This document shows positions 21,578 to 32,840 of a DNA stretch of 64,000 nt, piece by piece (the first letter of the stretch is position 1; every line of letters begins with the position of its first letter). The DNA comes from Neonectria sp. B-13 (taxonomy: Eukaryota; Ascomycota; Sordariomycetes; Hypocreales; Nectriaceae): the NCBI GenBank assembly GCA_002682825.1, contig NOKP01000004.1:79711-143710 (forward strand). Direction: 5' to 3'. A model generated the notes under the pieces. That model was not told where the DNA came from. It saw only the letters and a list, made by a program, of their open reading frames with translations, and did no database searches. Both the position numbers and the translations under genes were made by a program.

Positions 21578-23381
21578 CTAAATCATGTTCCTATACCACC
21601 ATAGACGCACCCTTTTCCCGTACATATAGACAGGGATCGTGGTTGCGATCAAACCAAGCATGATACTGCCGATGCATTGGAATACCCGAGCAGGTCCCCA
21701 TTCTGTGACCCAGTCGTTGATGAAATCTGTTTCGTCAGCCTCGGCCACGCGGGTTCGATGGGGTATGTAGGAAAGATGAATGACTTACAAGAGAAGCCAA
21801 AGAACATCAGGTTCTTGACAGACATGGAAAGAACGAAAATGTGCACGTCAACTTCGCGGTACGCATCTACGAGATACGAGCCTGTTGCCGTGCCTATGAC
21901 CTGGGTGCTGACAAAAGCAAGCCCCCAAACAAAAGAGATGAGAATCGGGCTCTTGCCTTCCTCTGCAAATTTACCAAACAAGAAAAAGCCCAAGCTGCTG
22001 AAGATTGGCGCAATCAAGAGCAGTAGCAAGCGAAACTCTGGTTCGAAGATTCCGTTGTTTCGTTTGCTGATGAACACGGCCATATGATCAGAGGCAAAGC
22101 CGCACACCAGGCAGGAGATAAGCCCTGCAACAATGGGTCCGGTGTTCAAGTAGCCAAGTTGAGCTGAGTCCATGAGGTATGGTGGAGGTGAGAATATCTG
22201 GGCTAGGGCGAAGCTGACCACGACGTTCCAGAGTTGAGCACAGCCATTGATGATAATAGCCCAGCAGACGACGGGGTTGGCGAGAAGGTAGAATGGCTGC
22301 AGCGTCATCTTTAGCAGCGACCGATCGCTGTAGACGCCAGACCAAGGTCTCATTCTCTGAAGAATGGACTTTCGTCTCTCGGCGGCGTCAATCGACGAAG
22401 GCACAGTCTCTAGTTGTCGTAACTCGGCCTTTTCTTGGGGGTCGACAGCCGCCGAACCTGGCTTGTCCACTTCCTGCTTCTCCTGTTCTCTTTAGTCTTG
22501 ATCATGCCGAAAAGCCAGACGAACTTACTCCTTGAGAAATTGTAGAAGTGCTGGGCTCTATGCGCACGAATGATGTCTCCCAACCAAACAGCACAATTCC
22601 AACAGTGCCGACGCCCATGAAGATGGAGAGAATGCCAAAGGCCCACCTCCAGTCCAGTGTCGTAGCCACCACGCCTGCAATCAGGCCTGGGAGAAGGACC
22701 ATCCCCACGGCTGAACTGACGTAGAGTGCCATGCGCAAACCACGCTGATGGACAAAGTAGAGGTCACCGACCGCCGAAAAGGGGATGCTCTCAAAGGCTG
22801 CCGTTCCAAGGCCTTGGAGAATCCGACCACCAAGCAGGATATTGTAAGAAGATGCTAGCGTGCATAGGATTGAGCCTGCAAGCAACAGCACGGACGAAAC
22901 AAGATATACAGGCCGTTTTCCGTATTTGTGAGCCAGAGCCGATACGATGGGGGCGACGGCGCTGACTGCCAGGAGTTGATAGCCACTGAGGAGCGTTACA
23001 TCCTTGAAGCTGACGTGGAACTCTTCCAGGATCGGTACGGCAATGGTGGCTACCAGGGGACCAACTCTACGCTAAGGGTCAGCTTTGCAAATGCGAATGG
23101 AATGGCCGGACCTCGAGATCGGCCAGGGAGAAATCTCACCCTCCAACGCAAATATTGGTGCAGTAACAAAGGAGGAGCAACATGAGATCACGTTGATACA
23201 TCGGCCAATTGAGTGGATCGTTGGGGTCGTCGGAAGGCTGCGGGACCAGCACAGTGTCGGCGTCATTCCCGCCCGCCTTCTTGAGCTGGGTTGTCTGGCC
23301 AGTCGTATCATCGCGTTCCAGTAGACAAGTCCCATGGACAAGCTCGCTGCTGGTAGGGGTTTCGAGGACTCCGAGTGCCAT
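21578..23381 (-). CDS. MFS transporter
   Basis: A major facilitator with the fungal signature PNDPLNWPMYQRD before the first helix. Several exons follow. One contains LLAVSAVAPIVSALAHKYGKR (loop 2-3 motif, read through the splice region), SVLLLAGSILCTLASS and ILLGGRILQGLGTAAFESIP. A large central loop begins AVDPQEKAELRQLET. The second half has LLANPVVCWAIIINGCAQLW and VWGLAFVSTQVIGTATGSY, and a final exon ends TIPVYMYGKRVRLWWYRN. The family includes drug, sugar and small-molecule carriers of the plasma membrane. It stands head-to-head with the C2H2 regulator and shares its palindromic promoter, so uptake or export of the cluster substrate is a fair inference. Confidence 0.85.
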
Positions 23382-23870
23382 GGTGAAGGGAGTGATGGTT
23401 GAATCGGTGGGGTCTGATTCGAAAGCAGACAGAGCAGAGATGGCGGCTAAGGGCCTTTTATATTACTTGGACGAGCGGCCCCGAGTACGCTCTGTCTATA
23501 TTCTGCCATTTCTGAGACTTTGTTCCTCGATGTGGGGGAGCGAGTCGGTCAAGCTGATTCGAAGTGTACAACTACAGTAGGAACACGGCCGGGAACCTCC
23601 AAGAACTCCTAGCTTAAAGGGTTAGAAAGAGAGACTAACTTAGCTCATGCGGGGATGTGGGGAACCCCACAACGCTACCACCCTTCCTTCTCGTACCCCG
23701 CGTTTAACCAGCCCGAGGCGAGGTGAGTTGAGGTGAGGCGAGTTGGGCGTGGTTGTTCCGGTCCGGCAGGTCCAGCAGAGAGGAGTGGAAGACCAAGGAG
23801 CAGACTCCCCTACACTCAGTGTCCAATCTTGCTCGGTTTTTCTGGCAACGTGCTCAACCTCTCCCCAAGC
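23382..23870. promoter_or_regulatory. Divergent promoter with TGTGGGG palindrome
   Basis: This is the 489-base shared upstream region of the transporter and the C2H2 regulator. It contains TGTGGGGAACCCCACA at 23656-23671, two perfect 7-base arms around two bases. The same half-site recurs in other promoters of the cluster, which suggests a dimer or paired binding site and possible autoregulation. Confidence 0.6.
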
Positions 23871-26343
23871 ATGAATCAGGCTCATCAGGTCCAAGGACGC
23901 ATCCACCGTTGCAAATCCTGCGACCGTGTATTCGCCCGCGCCGAACATCTCCGTCGCCATTGTCTCTCGCGTGAGTCCGGCCCCTCGTCCTCTCCAAGAA
24001 CTACCACAGCCAACTCTAGCCAGATGAAAACAGGAAGCCAAATGTTTGCAGAGGGTGTGGCTCGCGCTTCGGCCGTTCCGACGTGCTGCGTCGCCACACT
24101 AAGAAATGCGTCGACTTCCAACGAATGGCCCAAGACGCACACAACACGGATTCCGATTCGGAGCCCAGTGGCCAACAGCCACGCCAGGCAGCATGGAAGG
24201 CAACGCCGCCAGATGAAGCCTTGGAGTGAGTTGTTCCGTCATGGTTGGTTCCATGAATGACTTGCTGTGCTGACACGAGCATCAACAGTGCTCTAGGCTC
24301 GATGCTGGACAGCCCGCAGTCGCTCCCAGACCCTCCCCCAGAGCTTGGTGCTGCCATTGACCAAGCTCTCATAGGTCCGCCTTCAATGACTGCTCTTCCA
24401 AACACACAATCGGTACCTTCCGCCATGCAGGAGTTTCTGGGTACCGGAGACTTTGACGATTTGGGCTTCCTGGAAGACTTCCTCCTACCGGACACAACCA
24501 TGATACCTGGCCATATTGCTTCCATGGCGTACGAGGGCAAGACGCTGCCCGCGTTGCCAGCTTGGGACAACATCCGCCTGGCGTCCAATCCAAGTCAGGA
24601 TCCCCTCTCGACTTTCCAGGCCATGGCCCCAACTGCGCGTGGTAAAGTGAGCGAGCCTAGCTATTTCCACGTCCTCTCCACCAGCACCTACGAGGTCGAA
24701 GAGTTCCACAAGAAACTGTATTGCAATTACCCCCACGAGATCCTGAACTCGTTTCGATTCCCCACGAGATCGCGCATCGTCCGCTGCATTGTGGCCTATT
24801 TCGAACACTTCGACCCGCACACCCCCATTATTCAGCACGTCAAGTTCAGTCTCGGTGACACAAACCCAGCCCTGACCCTAGTGATATTGGCCATCGGCGC
24901 CATGTACCTTTCCGAGCACGAGTTCTCGGTCCAGGCATACAGGGTGGCCTGCAGTCTTCTCGAAGCGTACCCTCTGGATCAGCGGGAGCAGACCCTGTCT
25001 CAGTATGACTTTGCGCCTCTCCAAGCAATGATACTTTGTGTCCAGTTCGGCGCCTTCAGCGGCCAGGATGCTTACTCGCAACATTCCCAGCGCCTGTTTG
25101 CTGCTGTGTGCGAGACGTTGAAGAGTGATTTGGAAATTCTAAAACCTGAAAGATCCGTGGCTGAGCAGAACTGGGATCAATGGTCCTTTGTCGAAACGTT
25201 TAGTCGCTTGGCGACTTGGACTTGTACTCTCAGCGCAGTGCTGTTGGCAAACGACCCAACATCCGCCTACATGGCTCCATACCAACTACGAGAAGTCCCG
25301 CTTCCCCTTAGCGAAGAGTTGTGGCGAGCTCAGTCGCCGACTCAGTGGGCAGCCAGGTCAGAGCGCGTCAAATTCCACGGGGACTCGAACCTGTCTGACG
25401 TGGCCGAAGCCCTCCTTCGTGGGAGCGCGATCCCGGAGACTCTGAGCTCATTTGCTCTTCTGTCGCTTGCAGCGTGGGCTTTAACCTACATTTGTGCGCA
25501 GGAACGGTTGGCCATGTCACTAGGCCCCGTGGACCTTTTCAACAGTGATTTTCGGGCCAAGATGGAGCGAGTACTTTCCGAGTGGGCCACGTATACTCGC
25601 CGTCGCATGAAGGCCGACCGCGTCATCTACCGGCTCAACGATCCGCTGTTTACCGACTGCTTCCCGATTCTAGCATCTTCGTACTATCACCTATACTTGG
25701 GTGACGAATTGCGAGTATTGAAGGCCAAGGCTGAAAAAGACGACGCGCTTCCAGAGGGTACCAAAATCACCAGTCATCTTCCTTCCATCTTAAATCTTCG
25801 CCTAGCCTACAAAGGCATCGCATATGCTGCCCATTCCTGGCTGATGCGGTCCAAGTTGGGTATGGGACATTTCAACGACACGGCGTCGATAAACTACGGT
25901 GGACATTATCTCATGACAGCGTACGAGACTGGTAAGTTTACCAAGTGTAGCGCAACTATCACTCACAGGTGGTTTGAAACAACTGACAGGTCTGGTAATG
26001 GCTAGCATTGATCTTGTCGTGGTGGCTATCCGCCAGTGGCCGTCTGGAACCTCAAGATTCTGCAGAAAGCTATGCGGGGGTTGTCCAGTCACTAGGTGAA
26101 ATCCTATCCGAGGCGTTCATCGAGGCCGAGGACCAGGGAATCCCATGCGGAGATGCAGATACTCGAGCGCTAGGCCCGCTGCTGTTCACTCAGCGCTGCT
26201 TGTCTCAGTCTGTCTATCCGTGTAAGTCCAGAGCGTATCACAAACGATTGACAGCGCCTAACAATAATTTAGTCTGCCAACGGCTAGAGCGCCAGCTTCA
26301 AAGCTTTTCCAAATATGTTCGTCAAGGGAATGTCTCGAGTTGA
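23871..26343 (+). CDS. C2H2 zinc-finger / fungal_trans transcription factor
   Basis: The start is MNQAHQVQGRIHRC. Two C2H2 fingers are split by an intron (donor at about 23970): CKSCDRVFARAEHLRRH and CRGCGSRFGRSDVLRRHTKKC. RxEHLxRH and RSDxLxRH helices typically read G-rich triplets. The long exon 24292-25931 encodes an acidic linker and a fungal_trans-type domain, including CIVAYFEHFDPHTPIIQHV and LVILAIGAMYLSEHEFS. The C-terminus is uncertain. After ASIDLVVVAIRQW, good-looking coding words (VWNLKILQKAMRG, then LGEILSEAFIEAEDQGIP and LLFTQRCLSQSVYP) lie in successive shifted frames. That means either a further intron (for example 26022-26088) or two one-base lesions. It is the likely local activator of the cluster. 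Confidence 0.8.
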
Positions 26344-26733
26344 CGAAGTCGGATTTTAGAGGGTGCTGTATGATGATTACAAGGAAAGAATTAGGACGTG
26401 TTTGTAAAATGCGCAGATATTCTAGGGGAGCGTTGTGGGGGAACCGGATAATCCACACTGAGCTTGCACTCATCCATGTAGTCTCCTCCCTAGTTCTTAA
26501 GAAGATACTGGCCGAGATGATTTCCCACATGGCATCCCCCACCTATTCGTGTGAACCTCCACCTGGTTCTCACCACCCACATACAAACAACGCCACATGG
26601 AGTCATGGTGGGGTGTTTCCTAGGCCGGAACACACTGGGGCGACAAGTAGGAATACAAAGGCATGGGTCACGGCCTAGTGATGCCAACGATCATAGGCAT
26701 ATCATCCCAATATTCCAACATTCTCAGTTCATA
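26344..26733. promoter_or_regulatory. Upstream region of the FAH gene
   Basis: Holds GTGGGG at 26608-26613 and CTGGGG at about 26635-26640, and C-rich CCCAC words near 26524 and 26575. These agree with the motif repeated in the other promoters of the cluster. No gene seen. Confidence 0.4.
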
Positions 26734-28147
26734 ATGATACAATATCCAATCAGGGTCGATCCGTCTTCGCCGTTTCCAATCGAGAACATCCCGTTTGGGG
26801 TCTTCTCTACCGATCAAAATGTAACACCCTCTAGTCTATATCGAAGCGTGCTATTGACAAGATTGTGTCACAGAAAACCCCACGAGTGGGAACCATCATC
26901 GGAGACTATGTTGTCGACGTCAGGCTTTTAGCAGCACAGGGGGCTTTCGATGGGACAGACATAGCAGCCTTGGGAACAATAAACTTAGCCCTGGCCAGTA
27001 CCACGCTGAACCTACTTGCGGCTCTATCCTACGCTAGTCGTTCCTTCGTTCGCGATCGAATCATTCAGCTGCTTTCCGACTCAACTTCAGTTCTCTTTAC
27101 CGATTCAAACCTCAATGAAGATGCATTCATCCACTCGGGCAAGGTCAAAATGCACCTTCCTGTGGAGATACACTCATTCACAGACTTCATGTGCTCGGAA
27201 ACTCATTTTGAGAATGTGAGCGCACCTTTGAATGACTGCAGGAGCTACAGCTAATTACTCTTGAACTCCAGGGAGTCAAGATCACGGGCAAGGAAATGCC
27301 CAACTTCTTTGCATTTCCCACTGCATACAATGGCCGAACAACGTCGGTCATCCCGAGCGGAGAGTTGATCCCCCGACCCAAAGGCATGCTTAGACAGCCA
27401 GTAGCTGAAGGGCCGCCAACGTACTCATTTTCTACCTCAATGCGTTTTGATTTCGAAATGGAGATGGGCGTCATTGTCTCGGAGAGAGTTCCACGCGGCC
27501 AGATGGTCACTGCTGACCAAGCAAATGAACTCATATTCGGCTTCGTGCTTTTGAATGATTGGTCCGCTCGAGACATCCAGTTTGCTGAGATGACAGGCAT
27601 GGGCCCTTACAATGGCAAGTCTACGGCTACAACCATTAGCCACTGGGTGGTACTCCCACAGGCACTGGAAGAAGCTCGGTGCCGGTCGACATCAAAGAAG
27701 GCTCAAGAAATGATGCCATCGCATCCTGACCATCTCCAGCACCGTGTTGGAGGCGACACAGTGACGTGGAACATCGACATGCAGGCTGAAATCGCCAACC
27801 GCAGCGGACTCTCTACCGTGGTATGCAGATCTAATCTGCGGGACCTGTACTGGACGCCAGGTCAAATGCTGGCTCACATGACGTCGTCTGGAAGCGGAAC
27901 TGCCGCCGGAGATCTCTTCGGCAGTGGCACCATCTCGTCACCAGGACATACAACCGAGAACCCGACTCTTGGTTGCTTGTTCGAGTTGAACAATGGAGGA
28001 AAGACGCCCATGAAGCTCAAGGATGGCCGTGAGCTTATGTGGCTGGAAGATTACGACGAGGTCATCTTGACCGGATGGACTACGGGGAAAGGAGGCAAGA
28101 GGATTGGATTTGGAGAGGCGCGAGGGATGTTGGTGCCTTCGAAATAG
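26734..28147 (+). CDS. Fumarylacetoacetase-like hydrolase
   Basis: About 434 residues in three exons (26734-26820, 26874-27215, 27272-28147). Members of the FAH family hydrolyse C-C bonds of 1,3-diketo acids, and the classic substrate is fumarylacetoacetate at the end of tyrosine/homogentisate breakdown. The N-terminal SH3-like domain starts PFPIENIPFGVFST. The catalytic part shows FTDFMCSETHFENVG, GRTTSVIPSG, the metal-binding FEMEMG (E-x-E), LLNDWSARDIQ and a late ILTGW Thr-Gly. The length and motif order match eukaryotic fumarylacetoacetase. Several loop residues differ (FMCSETHFEN where YSS-type residues are usual), so the substrate may be another ring-cleavage product. It forms a plus-strand pair with the dehydrogenase. 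Confidence 0.85.
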
Positions 28148-28523
28148 CTGGTGGACAGAAGCGGTTAGCAATCAGGTATAGGTTTGTAATCTACGAACCA
28201 TGAGGCACTAAGAGGGCTGTTTGCACTTTGCCCGGTGACATGATCGTCACACATCATCACTGCCATGCCGCCCTCCCCCACCCCCGCCCCCTCTTAGTGC
28301 TCAGGGTGCCTCCACATCGCAGCAACCGGAGCTTGCCTACTTTCACAGCGGGTCCATCGGAACGTCGACAACCGCTTGGCGCATCATTATAATTACGCCG
28401 TGCTGGGCTGCTTGTAGAAGCTCTGGAAATAGTAGGCAGCTCTTGTCATTGAGAACGCCACCATTCTCACAAACCTACACACAAGCACCACTCAGCCCGT
28501 CTCGTCACGAAAGCCCTATCAAG
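28148..28523. promoter_or_regulatory. Intergenic with C-rich tract
   Basis: Separates the FAH and dehydrogenase genes. The tract at 28271-28291 (CCCTCCCCCACCCCCGCCCC) contains the complement of GTGGGG, and the dehydrogenase leader follows. No gene seen. Confidence 0.4.
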
Positions 28524-29498
28524 ATGAAGGCGTATCGCTGGAATGGCCCCGGAACTGGACTTCAACTTGAAGATGTCCCAAAGCCGAAGCCATCTGCCAA
28601 CCAGGTCTTGGTCGAAGTCCAAGCCTGTGGCCTGTGCCACTCGGACTGCCACATCATCGACGGCTCCCAGGCTGATGCTGTTAAGAAGCGACCCATTACC
28701 ATGGGCCACGAAGTTGCTGGCAATGTCGTCGCCGTCGGACCAGGCGTCGACGAGACCTGGATTGGTGAGCGGGTTGCTGTGGCCCTGGGAGGACATCCAG
28801 TTCGGACCCCCAACACCATTGGGCTTCAAATCGATGGCGGTTATGCTGAACATGTCGTCGTCATGGTCAATTCTCTCGTCCGCGTCCCAGACGGCGTCAC
28901 CTTTGAGCAAGCAGCAGTTGCCACGGACTGCCTGACTACCGCCCACCACGCTGTTCGAGGTGCGGGAGAAATCGCAGCTGGCATGAAAGTCGCCATTATA
29001 GGGCTTGGCGGGCTGGGATCATGCGCTCTCCGAATCGCAGCCTTGGAGGGTGCAATTGTCTATGGCTTCGACATCGATACACGCAGGTTCAACAAAGCTA
29101 TGGTGGATGGAGCAGAGGCATGTTTCACTGGTCTCGATGAAGCGCAGGATGTCGTTTTCGATGTCATAGTGGACTTTGTTGGGAAGAGCTCGACCATGAA
29201 GGCGGCGCTTGGTGCCATCAAGTTCCGGGGTAGGATTGTGCTCGTTGGCTTAGGAGAGCCCTCTATTACAATTCCCTCGTTTGCAATCATATGGAACAAA
29301 GTTGAAATCAGAGGTTGCTTGGGTGGTAGTATCGAGGACCTGGCTAGTGTATTGGAACTGATGTCGACTGGAAAGCTAGCCCCGGAGCTGGAGGAGATTG
29401 CGTTTGATCGTGTCAACGATGGTTTACACCGCCTGTCCATTGGAGATGTATTGGGAAGGCTATTCACGCGCCCAAGGGTTGTATTGGAGCGTACTTAG
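28524..29498 (+). CDS. Zinc-type alcohol dehydrogenase lacking structural zinc loop
   Basis: A single-exon MDR-family NAD(P)-dependent dehydrogenase of 324 residues, starting MKAYRWNGPG. The catalytic zinc ligands are seen: CGLCHSD, GHEVAG and the later DCLTTAHHAV. The coenzyme fold shows GLGGLGSCALRIAA and an acidic residue in GFDIDTRR, which favours NAD(H). The four-cysteine structural-zinc loop, normally just after the GERV motif, is absent. Here GERVAVALGGHPVRT goes straight to IDGGYAEH, which makes the protein about 20 residues shorter than usual. It probably oxidises an alcohol or aldehyde intermediate of the pathway. An upstream ATG at 28443 is in frame but less likely. Confidence 0.85.
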   Translation: MKAYRWNGPGTGLQLEDVPKPKPSANQVLVEVQACGLCHSDCHIIDGSQADAVKKRPITMGHEVAGNVVAVGPGVDETWIGERVAVALGGHPVRTPNTIGLQIDGGYAEHVVVMVNSLVRVPDGVTFEQAAVATDCLTTAHHAVRGAGEIAAGMKVAIIGLGGLGSCALRIAALEGAIVYGFDIDTRRFNKAMVDGAEACFTGLDEAQDVVFDVIVDFVGKSSTMKAALGAIKFRGRIVLVGLGEPSITIPSFAIIWNKVEIRGCLGGSIEDLASVLELMSTGKLAPELEEIAFDRVNDGLHRLSIGDVLGRLFTRPRVVLERT

Positions 29499-29677
29499 TA
29501 GCAGCTACGTTGAACCTCTTTTTGTACGCAAAAATACTCCTTCCTTTTGCTATGGTGGAATTTGTCTTTACGTGCAATGGTTAACTTCCGTACGGTAGTC
29601 TTCACACATATAGTGTTCAACAAGTTTGATGGCATAATTCACAAAACTCTTGAATACCTCTTAGGCACAAAGCAGCT

Positions 29678-30598
29678 CTAACTAAAGACCATCTTATTGG
29701 CAATTTTGCCAAGGCCCTCGATCTCTACCTCAACAATGTCTCCGTGCTGCAAAAACCTTTTCTGAAAGAAGCCTACCCCGGATGGCGTCCCTGTCATTAT
29801 GACCGTCCCGCTTCTAAGAGTCCTTCCTCGGGATAAATGGGCAACTAGCTGGCGGACCGACCAGATCATGTCGTTGGTGTTCGTGGCCTGTCTCACTTCC
29901 CCATTCACCCTCGTAATCAACTTCAGGCTCTGTGGATCGGGAACACTTTCAGCCGACCAAATTGCAGGCCCAATTGGTGCAAAGGCGTCAAACGATTTAG
30001 AATAGCCGAACTGTCCTCCCGCCGCGTCCTTCAGCTGGAAATTGCGAGCCGAGACGTCATTTCCGGCTGTGTACCCCAGCACGTAGTCAAGCGCCTCTGC
30101 CTCGGAGACGTCTTTGGCATCACGGCCGATGATCACGGTCAGTTCACCCTCGAAGTCCATCATTGGCTGAGCATCCGCGTGGATAGGAATCTCATCGTGT
30201 GGACCTGCGAGGGTATCTGAAGGCTTGCTGAATACGACTGGGTAAGCTGGAACGGGCATCTGAGCCGCTCGTTAGCAAGGTAAGGGAGAAATCGTTGCAG
30301 ATCCGTACCTTGGCCTCGTCGGCATGTTGACGATAGTTGACTCCAATGCACTGAACAAGCGGTGTCCACTCAAGCGGACAGAGGAGCTAGTACAAAGTTA
30401 GCCTAGGAAAGGACATTAATGCTTAGGAACCAAAATGACCTTCTTTATCGTTATGGGTTCTGCGTCTGTAGTACTAAATCCATCGGCGAGGTTGCCGGCG
30501 AGCTTGACCACTTTGAAGCCTGCATCGGAACTCTCAAGCATGTCACCGTAGTGAACATCGCCATCATATTCGTACCGAACTAACTTTTGGAAGCCCAT
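29678..30598 (-). CDS. FAH-family hydrolase (FAHD1/HpaG type)
   Basis: About 270 residues in three exons, starting MGFQKLVRYEYDGDVHYGD. The middle exon reads CPLEWTPLVQCIGVNYRQHADEA and the last exon begins MPVPAYPVVFSKPSD. Motifs of the short FAH family are clear: GVNYRQHADEA, DFEGELTVIIGR (metal-binding E-x-E), GYTAGNDVSARNFQ, KSFDAFAPIGP and the final IMTGTPSGVGF. Relatives include acylpyruvase FAHD1, fumarylpyruvate hydrolase, and bacterial HpaG-type decarboxylase/isomerases of meta-cleavage pathways. It stands head-to-head with the serine hydrolase gene across a promoter carrying four TGTGGG motifs. A second FAH-type enzyme in one cluster suggests successive C-C cleavage steps. Confidence 0.85.
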
Positions 30599-30733
30599 TG
30601 TCTGCGTAGGCCTACTTTGCACACTGTATAGAAGTGCGTAAGATTGATGCCAGCTTCAACATGAAGGGAACTCATATAAACTACCGAGACCCCGGCACCC
30701 ACTTCACATCCTTGTGATAAAGACCCGAGCTTG

Positions 30734-30790
30734 TGTGGGATGGGCATGTGGGGTTATGTGATTTATGATGTGGGGGTTAATTATGTGGGT
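30734..30790. promoter_or_regulatory. Four clustered TGTGGG motifs
   Basis: TGTGGGA at 30734, TGTGGGG at 30747 and 30769, and TGTGGGT at 30784, all on the plus strand within 57 bases. They lie in the divergent promoter between the FAHD-type gene (start 30598) and the serine hydrolase (start 30931). Confidence 0.6.
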
Positions 30791-30930
30791 GAAAGAGGCG
30801 TCAAGTCGTGGCTCAGTTCAGCGATTCATGCATTCCCACTAGTAAAAAGAGGGTGAGTGTCTTTGAAGATAAGAAAGTAAGACCTAGAAATTCAATGCAT
30901 TTCAATGCTCATATTCGGCAACCAACGGGC

Positions 30931-32302
30931 ATGACTATGAACACAAACACGAACGCCATGATGGAGTCTCTGGAGACATCTTTCCAAGTTGCATGTGAAG
31001 CCGGAGATATCCCGGGCGCTGTGCTAGTCGCTGCGAACCTCGACGGCACTCTGAACTATGCCAAGGCCTTTGGCTCCCGCTCGTTGGAAGGCGAAACAAA
31101 GCCTCCCTGTGAGATAGACACGGTCATGGGGCTATTCAGCGCCACGAAGCTTGTCACCACTATTGCCGCTCTGCAGCTCGTGGAAAAAGGAGTCATTCAA
31201 TTAGATGATGACACGGCGGATATTCTGCCAGAACTAGCGGCTTTGCCGATTTTGGCCGGCATGACGGGCGGCAAGCCAGAACTCCAGACGCGGCGCAACC
31301 CAATTACTCTGCGGTATGCTACATGATTAGGGAGCTATAGTCAAAGTCCCATGTCGCATTTCACTGACTCTATCTCAGGCATCTCTTAACTCACTCATCT
31401 GGCTTGGCGTATACATTCATGTCACCTAGTTTGCGTGAGTTTCAAGAGTCCGTCGGAAAACCCCCGATGGCTCCCCCACGAGCTGTGGTTGAGAGCTATA
31501 GCGCACCGCTCCTGTTTGAGCCTGGAACATCCTGGGCCTACAGCACCGGCTTGGATTGGGTTGGTCTCCTCATCAGTCGCCTCTCTAATGTTCCTCTAGA
31601 AGAATATTTCCAGAAGAGCATCATGGCCCGCCTAGACATCAAGGACATTACTTTCTGGCCAGCCCGGTATCCCGAAGTGAACGATCGCTTGGCCAGTCTC
31701 TCGATTCGCGACCAGTCTTCGAAGGAAAAAGGGCCCGGCAAGGCCATTCCTTACAAGGGCCCCAGTATGATGATGGCAATCCAAGAAGAGTTTGGTGGCC
31801 AAGGGCTCTATGCCTCTATGCCGTCGTATCTCAAGATCCTAAAGAGCCTTCTGGTGGATGATGGACAACTTCTGAGCAAGAAAACAGCTGCAATGATGTT
31901 TGAGCCTCAACTTACACCAGAGAGTCGTGAGGCGCTTCAAGCCGTGTATCGGAGCCAGCCTTCTACCGGTCCTTGCAGCATTGGACAATTTCCCCCCGAT
32001 GTCCGGTATGACTGGGGCCTGGGCGGACTGCTGACTATGGAAGATTCCGCTTGGAGGAAGAAAGGATGCTTGAATTGGTCGGGAATGCCAAACCTGTTGT
32101 GGGTAAGGAGCCCTTTAATCGATTGCTGGCTAATTCCAATACTAACATTTTTGTCCTTGACTAGTTTTTAGACCGAGCTGCTGGTTTATGTGGCGCGTAT
32201 GGAGGGCAACTGATGCCAGCTGGTGATGCCAAAGCCAAGGAAATGATAACCTTGTTTGAGCGAACAATTTACGGACAGGGTGATGGGAAGTCCTCACTTT
32301 GA
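30931..32302 (+). CDS. Beta-lactamase-fold serine hydrolase/transesterase (LovD/EstB-like)
   Basis: About 410 residues in three exons, with introns at about 31315-31379 and 32104-32165. The start MTMNTNTNAMMESLE is preferred over the in-frame ATG at 30808. The class C beta-lactamase fold motifs are present: S70-A-T-K73 in GLFSATKL (nucleophile and general base), a Tyr motif WAYSTGLDWVG, and HLLTHSSGLAY after intron 1. In fungi this family includes LovD-type acyltransferases and EstB-type esterases, not true antibiotic resistance. No signal peptide is visible, so it is probably cytosolic. In this cluster an ester hydrolase acting after the Baeyer-Villiger-type monooxygenase would be logical, but that is inference. 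Confidence 0.85.
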
Positions 32303-32840
32303 AGAGTATTGTATCCAGTCATGTTTTATGCTTTGAGATTACACGATGGTTTCAACAGTCGATTAAATTGAACAACAAGCTCTTAGCAATATCGCATTCT
32401 CATGACAAGTGATACGTGCCACAATGTGTGAAAATTTATGACACGTTGTGTTTTCCAGAGCACCTCGTTAATTTTCGGTTTCTTGGCAGTATTTGAATAT
32501 TGGTAGGTTACTTTCGAAACTAATTGTCTAGGCCTGCTCGTTGTCTGCACAAACGTTCGTAGTAATTAGGAACAGTGTGGTTTGTGGTGCGCTAGGATTT
32601 CGAACCTTGCACATCAAGTGGTCTTAGATAGACCTGCCAAATCTCCCTTGACCCTAGAACTCTGCAGTTGCGTTATTCAAAGAATCGCTATTACCTTCGT
32701 GCAGCAACTTTAGGCACAGGAGATCAGGTTTACCGACAACAATGCGACGACCCGTTTACCCTCTATCTATCATTCATAGGCCAAAGACTGCATGGCATGG
32801 TTAAAGTTCGCGGAGTAAATAGATGCTAATTCATTGTTTC
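32303..32840. other. Intergenic between convergent genes
   Basis: About 540 A/T-rich bases without a gene; presumably the 3' ends and terminators of the hydrolase and P450 genes. Confidence 0.5.

Noticed and set aside
26734..28147. Assigning this gene as the housekeeping fumarylacetoacetase of tyrosine breakdown
   Set aside because: No homogentisate dioxygenase or maleylacetoacetate isomerase is beside it, and several loop residues differ, so I kept the call at family level.
30931..32302. Reading the serine hydrolase as an antibiotic-resistance beta-lactamase
   Set aside because: Fungal members of this fold are esterases or acyltransferases, and no secretion signal is present.
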